Assembly: GCA_902489515.1 (NCBI GenBank)
Contig: CABUAL010000007.1
Location: 1-16,966 of the forward strand
Direction of reading: 5' to 3'
Source of the DNA: an uncultured Collinsella sp.
Lineage (GTDB): Bacteria > Actinomycetota > Coriobacteriia > Coriobacteriales > Coriobacteriaceae
DNA: 16,966 nt
The notes under the pieces: generated by a model
Told to the model about the DNA's origin: nothing
The model's input: only the letters and a program-made list of their open reading frames with translations
Databases searched by the model: none
In this document: one piece after another, positions 1 to 5,800 of the stretch
Position numbering within the stretch: position 1 is the stretch's first letter
Layout: each line of letters begins with the position of its first letter
Program-made: the position numbers and the translations under genes

Positions 1-169
1 TGGACGAGACGTTGTTCTCGCGCAGCTCGCGCAGGGCGTCGGCGACGATGTAGAGAGCCTTGAGCTCATCGGTGGTCTTGTCCCAGGTGTGCAGGAAGTC
101 GCTGCCATACATACCCTTAAAATCGAGGCCGTTCAGCTGCTCGACGAGCTCGGTAAACTTGGCGTCCAT
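1..169 (-). CDS. ygeW: Knotted carbamoyltransferase YgeW, N-terminal part (runs off the window)
   Basis: Only the first 56 codons are inside the window. They begin MDAKFTELVEQLNGLDFKGM and continue with a YGSDFLHTWDKT segment, which I recognise as the N terminus of the YgeW family: transcarbamylases with a trefoil knot, related to ornithine and aspartate carbamoyltransferases. The start is the ATG at 169-167, preceded by a good Shine-Dalgarno site (GAAAGGA on the minus strand, about 178-184). The catalytic carbamoyl-phosphate motif lies beyond the window edge and cannot be checked. It follows ygeY on the same strand after a 201-bp gap. The likely role is carbamoyl transfer from a ureido intermediate in the anaerobic purine-degradation pathway that also uses YgeX and YgeY; the exact substrate is inference. 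Confidence 0.9.
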   Translation of the reverse strand, partial: MDAKFTELVEQLNGLDFKGMYGSDFLHTWDKTTDELKALYIVADALRELRENNVSS

Positions 170-323
170 GTAAATGTCCTTTCTAAAGGTGAAACGATCA
201 CAATGAGTAGATGTGCTCCGGCATGCGCGTGTGGCTAGAACATGCAGAGCACCATGACGAGGACCCGCCACCGTTGAGGAAGCATGGGAGATAACGACCG
301 CGGGCCCCAAGTCAACAGGGGGT

Positions 324-348
324 GCCGGGGACACGAGCGGCCCCCGGC
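324..348 (-). other. GC-rich hairpin between ygeY and ygeW
   Basis: GCCGGGG (324-330) and CCCCGGC (342-348) form a 7-bp stem around an 11-nt loop, 23 nt after the ygeY stop. No T-run follows on the minus strand, so it is not a classical terminator. It may be an mRNA-stability or partial-attenuation element that sets ygeW output relative to ygeY. Confidence 0.4.
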
Positions 349-370
349 TCAACAAAATCGAGGAATGGGA

Positions 371-1756
371 CTAATCGATCTTGTTGTTAGTCAGACCGGC
401 ACGGAACACGGTGGCGTCGCCATCGGCCTGGCTCGGATCGTAGAGGTTCAGGGCAGCCACGTACATGGCGGCAGCGGTGACCAGGTCGTCCTTGTAGGTG
501 ACCTCGTTGGGAGCGTGAGCCTGAGACTCGGCACCCGGGCCAAAGCCCACGCAGGGGATGCCGTAGCGGCCCTGGATGGAGACGCAGTTCGTGGAGAAGG
601 TCCACTTGTCGCACAGCGGGCGACCGGTGCGCTTGTCCATGCTGGGCTCGCAGCCGATGCGCTCGTCACCAAACATGGCCTTGTGGGCGTCGACGAGGGC
701 CTTGACGTGCGGAGCGGTCTCCTTGTTGATCCACGTGGGGAAGTAAGCCTCGGTCTCGTAGACCTCGCCGGTCCAGGACGGACGATCGTACATGTACATG
801 GAGACCTTCACGTCGTCGCCGTACTTCTTGGCGGCCGGCAGGTTGCGGATCTCGTCCAGGCAGGACTCCCAGGTCTCGCCGGCGGTCATGCGACGGTCGA
901 TGGAGATGGCGCAGGAATCGGCCACGGCGCAGCGGCTGGGGCTGGTGTAGAAGATCTGGCTGACGGTGCAGGTGCCGCGGCCCAGGAAGCGGGCATCCTC
1001 GAAGTGCTCGGGGTTGTACTTGGGGTCGAGCATCTTGACGAGGCCCTTGATGTCGGTCGACTCGTCGCAGCCGTTGTTGTTGAGGGCGCGGACGTCGGCG
1101 ATGATGTCGGCCATCTTGTAGATGGCGTTGTCGCCGCGGTCGGGAGCGGAGCCGTGGCAGGAGGTACCGTGAACGTCGACGCGGATCTCCATGCGGCCGC
1201 GGTGACCGCGGTAGATGCCGCCGTCGGTGGGCTCGGTGGAAATGACGAACTCGGGCTTAATGCCGTCCTTGTTGTAGATGTACTGCCAGCACATGCCGTC
1301 GCAGTCCTCTTCCTGGACGGTGCCGACGACCATGATCTTGTAGCCCTCGGGGATGAGGCCCATGTCCTTCATCATCTTGGCAGCGTAGGTAGCAGAAGCC
1401 ATGCCGCCCTCCTGGTCGGAGCCGCCGCGGCCGTAGATGATCTCGTCGGTCTCGTAGCCCTCATAGGGATCGGCATCCCAGTTCTCGATGTTGCCGATGC
1501 CGACGGTGTCGATGTGGGAGTCGATGGCGATGATCTTGTCGCCCTCGCCCATAAAGCCCATGACGTTGCCCAGACCGTCGACCTTGACCTCGTCATAGCC
1601 AAGGCTCTCCATCTCGGCCTTGATGCAGGCGACAACCTCACCCTCCTCGCAGGACTCAGAGGGATGGGAAATCATAGCGCGCAGGAAACGAGTCATATCA
1701 GCACGATGAGACTCAGCAGCAGCCTTGATTGCGTCAAAATCGAGTTCCTTAGTCAT
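371..1756 (-). CDS. ygeY: YgeY family M20 metallohydrolase, selenium-metabolism linked
   Basis: A 461-residue cytosolic hydrolase of the M20/ArgE/DapE fold. Zinc ligands and catalytic residues are visible: His81 and Asp83 in [12 protein letters not shown], Asp114 in [10 protein letters not shown], the Glu149-Glu150 pair in [10 protein letters not shown], Glu175 in ISTEPTDGG, and His414 in SQAHAPNE. YgeY proteins sit with YgeX and YgeW in purine/urate catabolism; hydrolysis of a ureido or amide intermediate upstream of diaminopropionate is a reasonable but unproven role. I place the start at the ATG at 1756 because AAAGG lies 9 nt upstream; a TTG at 1765 directly abuts that site and is rejected. 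It is about 55 residues longer than the E. coli protein as I remember it (about 403). The extra residues fall in two internal loops (near 225-250 and 364-383) and a C-terminal tail. No in-frame UGA suggests selenocysteine. Confidence 0.93.
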   Translation of the reverse strand: MTKELDFDAIKAAAESHRADMTRFLRAMISHPSESCEEGEVVACIKAEMESLGYDEVKVDGLGNVMGFMGEGDKIIAIDSHIDTVGIGNIENWDADPYEGYETDEIIYGRGGSDQEGGMASATYAAKMMKDMGLIPEGYKIMVVGTVQEEDCDGMCWQYIYNKDGIKPEFVISTEPTDGGIYRGHRGRMEIRVDVHGTSCHGSAPDRGDNAIYKMADIIADVRALNNNGCDESTDIKGLVKMLDPKYNPEHFEDARFLGRGTCTVSQIFYTSPSRCAVADSCAISIDRRMTAGETWESCLDEIRNLPAAKKYGDDVKVSMYMYDRPSWTGEVYETEAYFPTWINKETAPHVKALVDAHKAMFGDERIGCEPSMDKRTGRPLCDKWTFSTNCVSIQGRYGIPCVGFGPGAESQAHAPNEVTYKDDLVTAAAMYVAALNLYDPSQADGDATVFRAGLTNNKID

Positions 1757-1860
1757 AACAGTCAACCTTTCTACAAGGGTTTACCTACAGGTAGATATTT
1801 CAGATAGATCACTTGTGCCAAGCAGCGTGAGGTCGAGTACCCGGCAAGCAAGTAAACGTA

Positions 1861-1978
1861 GGAGGCGGACGGAGGACTTTGCTCCGTCGCGAGTTCCGCA
1901 CGAGCCGGAGAGCACTTAATGTGCTCTCCGTGCGAGCAGGACTGTCCGAGCGGGGAGTAAAGTCCTCCGGCTGCCTCC
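1861..1978. repeat. 118-bp compound inverted repeat between ygeX and ygeY
   Basis: Outer arms GGAGGC (1861-1866) and GCCTCC (1973-1978) are separated by a 3x3 internal loop from a second stem. That stem runs 1870-1885 against 1954-1969: 15 Watson-Crick pairs plus one position (1881/1958) that is G-U in a plus-strand transcript but A-C in the operon-sense transcript. Inside is a perfect 10-bp hairpin, CGGAGAGCAC (1906-1915) with loop TTAAT and arm 1921-1930. There is no T-run on either side, so a simple terminator is unlikely. It lies in the 237-bp gap between the ygeX stop and the ygeY start. It could be an mRNA processing/stability structure, an attenuator, or a small intergenic repeat element. 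Confidence 0.75.
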
Positions 1979-1993
1979 GGACAGGTCAGTCTG

Positions 1994-3208
1994 CTAGCAG
2001 GTCGGATACTCGCCTTCCCAAACAATGCGGCGATACTGGTCGGGATCGGTGTCGCCCTCGGTGGAGAAGCAGAGCACAGAGCTCGTCTTGTCCAGGCCGA
2101 TGAGCTCCTTGAGCTCGGCGTACTCGGGATCGAGCATGAGGGTCTCGACCAGGCCGGTGGTCACCGCGCCGGACTCGCCGGAGATAACGCGCGGGTCACC
2201 CTTTTCGGGAGCGCCCAGGGTGCGCATGCCACGAGCGGTGACCCAGTCGGGGCAGGACACGAAGGCAGTGGTGTGGTTGCGCAGGATATCCCAGCCCAGG
2301 ATGTTGGGCTCGCCGCAGCACAGGCCCGCCATGATGGAGGGCATGTCGCCGTCCACGATGCGCGGATCGCCGTCGCCGGCGGCAGCGCCCTTGTACAGGC
2401 AGGCGGCAGGCGCGCACTCGACCACAACGAAGGTGGGCGGGTTATCGGGATACAGGTTGGTGAAGTAGCCCACCACGGCGCCGGCCAGCGAGCCCACGCC
2501 AGCCTGGACAAAGACGTGCGTCGGGCGGTTGATGGCCATCTCGCGCAGCTGCTCGGCAGCCTCGGAAGCCATGGTGCCGTAGCCCTCCATGATCCAAGAC
2601 GGAATCTTCTCGTAGCCCTCCCAGGCGGTGTCCTGAACGATGACGCCGCGCTCGCAGGCATCGGCCTCGGCGGCGGCCATGCGCACGCACTCGTCGTAGT
2701 TGACCTCTTCGATGGTCACCGTGGCGCCCTCGGCGGCGATGTTATCGAAGCGGGGCTTGGTGGAACCCTTGGGCATGTGCACGACGGCCTTCTGGCCCAG
2801 CTTGTTGGCAGCCCATGCCACGCCGCGGCCATGGTTGCCGTCGGTGGCGGTAAAGAAGGTAGCCTGGCCAAAGTCCTTGGCAAGCTGATCGGAGGTCAGG
2901 TAATCGAAGGTGCACTCGGCAACGTCCTTGCCGGTCTCGCCGGCAATGTAATTGGCCATGGCAAACGAACCGCCCAGAACCTTAAAGGCGTTGAGGCCGA
3001 AGCGATAGCTCTCGTCCTTAACGCACAGGTTGGACAGGCCCAGGCGCGCGGCCTGGCCGTCCAGGCGGGCAAGCGGAGTGACGGTGTACTGGGGGAACGA
3101 CTGGTGGAAGGCGCGGGCCTTCTTCACGTGGTCGAGGCTCATGATTCCCAAGTGCTTGTCATCGCTCTTGGGCATCGTGTTGCCCGCCCACTGGATCTTA
3201 TCGGCCAT
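1994..3208 (-). CDS. ygeX: 2,3-diaminopropionate ammonia-lyase (PLP-dependent)
   Basis: A 404-residue fold-type II PLP enzyme, also called dpaL, that converts 2,3-diaminopropionate to pyruvate and two ammonia. The PLP lysine is Lys76 in GLNAFKVLGG. Asp123 in ATDGNHGRG and Asp193 in VQDTAWEGY align, by my recollection, with the two acidic catalytic residues of the enterobacterial enzyme. The phosphate-binding loop is QAGVGSLAG (235-243). Length matches the family (about 400). The start is the ATG at 3208, with AAGGAG 8 nt upstream. It is the first gene of the minus-strand ygeX-ygeY-ygeW block, so it should lead a transcript beginning in the operator region 3209-3485. The gene order differs from E. 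coli (W-X-Y). Confidence 0.95.
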   Translation of the reverse strand: MADKIQWAGNTMPKSDDKHLGIMSLDHVKKARAFHQSFPQYTVTPLARLDGQAARLGLSNLCVKDESYRFGLNAFKVLGGSFAMANYIAGETGKDVAECTFDYLTSDQLAKDFGQATFFTATDGNHGRGVAWAANKLGQKAVVHMPKGSTKPRFDNIAAEGATVTIEEVNYDECVRMAAAEADACERGVIVQDTAWEGYEKIPSWIMEGYGTMASEAAEQLREMAINRPTHVFVQAGVGSLAGAVVGYFTNLYPDNPPTFVVVECAPAACLYKGAAAGDGDPRIVDGDMPSIMAGLCCGEPNILGWDILRNHTTAFVSCPDWVTARGMRTLGAPEKGDPRVISGESGAVTTGLVETLMLDPEYAELKELIGLDKTSSVLCFSTEGDTDPDQYRRIVWEGEYPTC

Positions 3209-3300
3209 ACGGTGAACTCCTTAAGTTCTCTCTTGCCGGCCCCCGCATACGCGTTTCAGCCCATTCCCATTCATGCGACTGAACTTTTATGTGGATGCCA

Positions 3301-3315
3301 AACAAAAAGTTTGTT
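3301..3315. promoter_or_regulatory. Operator 1: AACAAA-AAG-TTTGTT palindrome
   Basis: A perfect 6-bp inverted repeat with a 3-bp spacer, in the divergent region about 93 bp upstream of the ygeX start. An identical pair of half-sites with another spacer occurs at 3352-3366. The spacing and symmetry fit a dimeric HTH protein. The adjacent PAS/HTH regulator is the obvious candidate, by inference. Confidence 0.75.
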
Positions 3316-3351
3316 AGCACTGTTCTATCACACTTTTTGATTGGTAAACCT

Positions 3352-3366
3352 AACAAATTGTTTGTT
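3352..3366. promoter_or_regulatory. Operator 2: AACAAA-TTG-TTTGTT palindrome
   Basis: Second perfect copy of the 15-bp palindrome, 51 bp centre-to-centre from the first (close to five helical turns). It lies about 120 bp upstream of the regulator start. The AT-rich stretch between the two sites is the likely ygeX promoter, but I see no convincing -35/-10 pair there and do not place one. Confidence 0.75.
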
Positions 3367-3485
3367 GCCGTAATCGGTACCTTTTCGCCGCCGAACGGTC
3401 ATGAATTGCCTTGTTGATGGATTTGTTTGCGGTCATGTGTGGTTTATGGCACAGTGAGCCCAAACTAATTTTTAGGAAGGTACCC

Positions 3486-4139
3486 ATGACCCCCGCACAG
3501 ATTGAGTTTTACAAGCGCCTCGCACACGGTCTGGCGCTCCAATTTGGCCCCAACTGCGAAGTCGTCGTCCACGATCTGGAGACCGAGGACGTGGACCACT
3601 CCATCGTAGTAATCGAAAACGGCCACGTCAGCGGGCGCAAACTGGGTGACGGCCCCAGCCATATCGTGTTTGAGTCCATGCACGAGGGCGCCACCGACGT
3701 ACACGACCGCGAGCCATACCTCACCAAAACCACCGATGGCAAGCTGCTCAAGTCCTCGACGATCTTTATCCGCAACGATGAGGGCAAACCCGTCGGCATT
3801 TTGGGCATCAACTTTGACATTACGCTTATGAAGGCTTTTGAGCGTTCGCTCGACGCCTTTACCGGCACCGGCGGCACGGGCTATACCGAGCCCGAGCCTA
3901 TTACCAAGAACATCGGCGATCTGCTCGAGGACCTGCTGCACGAGTGCGAGCAGTTTGTGGGCAAGCCCGCGGCGCTCATGACCAAAGACGAGCGCATTCG
4001 TGCCATTGGCTACCTCGACCGTCGCGGCGCCTTTCTCATTTCCAAGTCGAGCGAGCGCGCCTGCGAGTTCTTTGGCATCTCCAAGTACAGCTTCTATAGC
4101 TACCTCAATGAGGCCAAGGCGATGGCCGGCGACAAGTAG
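3486..4139 (+). CDS. YheO-type PAS/HTH transcriptional regulator
   Basis: A 217-residue cytosolic DNA-binding protein. Residues about 5-118 match the YheO-like PAS domain (for example ENGHVSGRKLGDGPSH and GKPVGILGINFDIT). Residues about 150-212 match the C-terminal HTH domain of the same family (IGYLDRRGAFLISKSSERAC followed by FFGISKYSFYSYLNEA). The start is the ATG at 3486 with AGGAAGG 5 nt upstream; an in-frame ATG at 3411 lacks such a site. It is divergent from ygeX and shares its control region, which holds two identical palindromes. It is therefore probably the operon's ligand-responsive regulator, perhaps sensing a purine breakdown product and regulating itself. The ligand and the sign of control are unknown. 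An IS110 element begins 18 bp after its stop. Confidence 0.88.
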   Translation: MTPAQIEFYKRLAHGLALQFGPNCEVVVHDLETEDVDHSIVVIENGHVSGRKLGDGPSHIVFESMHEGATDVHDREPYLTKTTDGKLLKSSTIFIRNDEGKPVGILGINFDITLMKAFERSLDAFTGTGGTGYTEPEPITKNIGDLLEDLLHECEQFVGKPAALMTKDERIRAIGYLDRRGAFLISKSSERACEFFGISKYSFYSYLNEAKAMAGDK

Positions 4140-4169
4140 GCACTCGCCTGGATTGCCCATTACAGTCTG

Positions 4170-4390
4170 AAATAGGCCATCGATAAATTTCGATGGCGAG
4201 CATTCGGCGCATTGCCTACGATACGGGCAAGCCCCGAGGGGCCGCCGATCGGGCGCCTCCGGATGGCCGTCTGCCCCTGCCCCGTAGAGGGCCCGGGGGG
4301 CCATCTCACCGGGGGCGCTCGCCGCTCCGGACGACTGATAGGAAACTGCCGGGCGCAAGCGCCACGGCCAGGTAATGTGGGTGTCGCGGG
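4170..4390 (+). ncRNA. Predicted IS110 bridge RNA (limits approximate)
   Basis: IS110 recombinases use a bridge RNA, usually encoded upstream of the transposase, with a 5' stem-loop, a target-binding loop and a donor-binding loop. All three can be drawn here in that order. The 5' stem-loop is GCCATCGA/TCGATGGC (4176-4197). The target-like loop is closed by GATGGCC/GGCCATC (4262-4268, 4299-4305). The donor-like loop is closed by CGAC/GTCG (4332-4335, 4383-4386) with an apical hairpin at 4346-4371. On the 5' side of the donor loop ATAGGAA (4338-4344) equals the right end (5688-5694). On the 3' side GTAATG (4372-4377) is the complement of CATTAC at the left end (4158-4163). Fold and limits were made by eye. 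Confidence 0.72.
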
Positions 4391-4398
4391 GAGGGGTT

Positions 4399-4418
4399 CC
4401 GATCGGCCTACCGATTGG
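4399..4418 (+). promoter_or_regulatory. Hairpin hiding the transposase Shine-Dalgarno site
   Basis: CCGATCGG (4399-4406) pairs with CCGATTGG (4411-4418), including one G-U pair, around a CCTA loop. The transposase ribosome site GGAGG is 4417-4421, so its first two bases are in the stem. Such structures in insertion sequences commonly keep transposase translation low. It lies just after the predicted bridge RNA. Confidence 0.6.
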
Positions 4419-4429
4419 AGGATACCACC

Positions 4430-5587
4430 GTGGCACCAATTAGAATGCCGGAAGCCGTCATCGGGCTCGATGTCGGGAAATCGTCCCACTGGGCATGCGT
4501 CGCGACTCGAGATGGCGAGGTGCTGTTGAGCACCCCCGTCGCGAACAGGGAGGACGACCTGGACTCGCTGTTCGGCCGCTTCCCCGATGCGCTCGTGGTC
4601 GTCGACCAGTCGCGCAACATAGGCGCCCTCGCGCTCGCCCGCGCCAGGGCGGCCGGGATGTCGGCGGCGTACCTGCCGGGACTCGCGGCGCACGGGGCCG
4701 CCAGGCTCTTCGCCGGCGACGCCAAGACCGACGAGCGAGACGCGATGGTCATCGCGAAGACGGCGCTTGGCATCCCCGACGCGCTCCTGCCGGTCGGAGA
4801 CCCGGGTCCGACGATTGCGGCGGCGAGGGCGCTGGCCGCCCAGAGGAACTTTCTGACCTGCGAGAACACTAGGAATAAGAACCGGCTGCGCAGCATCCTG
4901 CTGGAATCGTGCCCCGCCTTCGAGACACTGGTCGACCTGTCCGACGGGCCCCAGCTGAGGCTCATGGCATCCCTCGGCGGGGCCTGGTCGGTAGCCGACG
5001 CCGGGCCCCGCAGGGCGGCGGCGCTCACGCGTGGGGCGGCGCGCGGTAAGATCGAGGCCCTCGTCCGCTCGACAACCTCCTCGACAAGGCCGGATGCGTC
5101 GGTCGTCGCCGCCGAGGACCGGGCGGTGAAACTGCTCGCGCGCAGGATATCCGAGAACTCGGCGGAGATCGAGGCGATCACGGCGGAGATCTCCGCCCTG
5201 CTCGAGGGCGACGATACCTACCGATGCCTCCTGACGGTGCCGGGCATCGGGCCCAAAACCGCTTCCGAGCTTGCGATCTCCATCGACATCGAAGACTTCC
5301 CCAGTCACGACAGGCTCGCGTCGTACTGCGGCCTGGCGCCGCGCAACCGCCAATCGGGAACCTCGATCTCCTCGGTGACGGCATCGCGCCAAGGCAACAA
5401 GAGGCTGAAGAACCTGCTCATATTCTCATGTAACTGCCTTACCCGGACAGAGGGGAGATGGGGCGACTACTACACCAGGTGCCGGGAGCGGGGCATGTCG
5501 CACGGCAAGGCGCTCAAGGCGCTGGCGCGAAAGAGACTGAAGGTCATCTACGCGGTCATGCGAGACAGGGTGCCTTACGCAGCCTAG
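4430..5587 (+). CDS. IS110 family transposase (RuvC-like domain plus Tnp_20 domain)
   Basis: A 385-residue recombinase. The N-terminal RuvC-like DEDD domain shows Asp14 (VIGLDVGK), Asp59 (LVVVDQS), and Asp101 and Asp104 (KTDERDA). The second position is Asp where IS621-type enzymes have Glu. The C-terminal Tnp_20 domain (about 263-345) has the helix-hairpin-helix-like VPGIGPKTASEL and the RQSGTS motif, where Ser309 is the probable nucleophile. Between them (about 225-262) is a predicted helical, coiled-coil-like stretch. The start is the GTG at 4430, 8 nt after GGAGG; an in-frame TTG at 4415 overlaps that ribosome site and is rejected. It should act on DNA with the bridge RNA encoded just upstream. 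The frame is intact, so the element may be active. Confidence 0.93.
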   Translation: MAPIRMPEAVIGLDVGKSSHWACVATRDGEVLLSTPVANREDDLDSLFGRFPDALVVVDQSRNIGALALARARAAGMSAAYLPGLAAHGAARLFAGDAKTDERDAMVIAKTALGIPDALLPVGDPGPTIAAARALAAQRNFLTCENTRNKNRLRSILLESCPAFETLVDLSDGPQLRLMASLGGAWSVADAGPRRAAALTRGAARGKIEALVRSTTSSTRPDASVVAAEDRAVKLLARRISENSAEIEAITAEISALLEGDDTYRCLLTVPGIGPKTASELAISIDIEDFPSHDRLASYCGLAPRNRQSGTSISSVTASRQGNKRLKNLLIFSCNCLTRTEGRWGDYYTRCRERGMSHGKALKALARKRLKVIYAVMRDRVPYAA

Positions 5588-5676
5588 CCGAAACGCACCG
5601 AGCAGACTGAAGCCCACCGGCCTAATGGCTTGGCGTCAGCATGCCGCGATTCGGTCGCACGGAGAGCATTTCCCAG
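5588..5676 (+). other. 3' non-coding end of the IS110 element
   Basis: No gene is visible. The segment can fold: CCGAA (5589-5593) faces TTCGG (5650-5654), with CGC/GCG continuing the stem after an A/A mismatch, and AAGCC/GGCTT forms a short inner stem. It may end the transposase transcript or serve as right-end structure. Confidence 0.4.
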
Positions 5677-5682
5677 TTGACA
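5677..5682 (+). promoter_or_regulatory. Consensus -35 box at the IS right end, facing outward
   Basis: TTGACA lies 12 bp before the predicted core CA at 5695-5696. In an excised circle, joining right end to left end would put TACAGT (4161-4166) 15 nt downstream of it, giving a promoter reading into the bridge RNA. This junction-promoter arrangement is known for IS110 elements. In the integrated state no -10 box is seen at the right distance in the C/T-rich flank. Confidence 0.55.
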
Positions 5683-5760
5683 AAACTATAGGAACACCCC
5701 CCTTTTGGGCGCGAGTTCTGGAAAGCACGAATCCAAGACCGAGCAGCTTGGGAAGTTCCA

Positions 5761-5766
5761 TATAAT
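5761..5766 (+). promoter_or_regulatory. Possible -10 box for the Pro/Ala-rich protein gene
   Basis: TATAAT occurs 35 bp before the ATG at 5801. No good -35 is present at 16-18 bp, so the promoter may be weak or activator-dependent. The IS insertion 65 bp upstream left this box intact. Confidence 0.35.
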
Positions 5767-5800
5767 CGATGTCATTAGTATTTCGAAAGGATGGAACAGA

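Larger units (their letters stand above)
4158..5696 (+). mobile_element. IS110-family insertion sequence with predicted ends
   Basis: The element holds one transposase gene, about 270 bp of 5' non-coding DNA and about 107 bp of 3' non-coding DNA. There are no long terminal inverted repeats, as expected for IS110. I place the ends by matching the predicted bridge RNA to the flanks. A CA dinucleotide occurs at both junctions (4158-4159 and 5695-5696) and is the candidate core. The right end reads ATAGGAA before its CA and the left end reads TTACAG after its CA. Both are mirrored in the RNA. The element sits 18 bp after the regulator stop and about 100 bp before the next start, so it breaks no gene. 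Ends are good to a few bases if the RNA model is right. Confidence 0.75.

Noticed and set aside
371-1756. Selenocysteine codon in the selenium-linked hydrolase
   Set aside because: The frame has no internal UGA; the selenium label comes from the gene family's genomic association only.
284-1807. 507-codon plus-strand open frame opposite ygeY
   Set aside because: Antisense shadow of a high-GC gene. The translation is a Val/Ala/Gly/Asp-rich string without domains, while the minus frame has a full M20 active site.
2273-3340. 355-codon plus-strand open frame opposite ygeX
   Set aside because: Same antisense effect; the minus strand encodes a complete PLP enzyme.
3209-3485. A specific sigma-70 promoter for ygeX
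   Set aside because: Several partial hexamers occur in the AT-rich stretch but none with both boxes and 16-18 bp spacing, so none is annotated.
4160-5392. 410-codon minus-strand open frame across the IS110 element
   Set aside because: Arg-rich shadow of the transposase and of the non-coding bridge RNA region, with no ribosome site.
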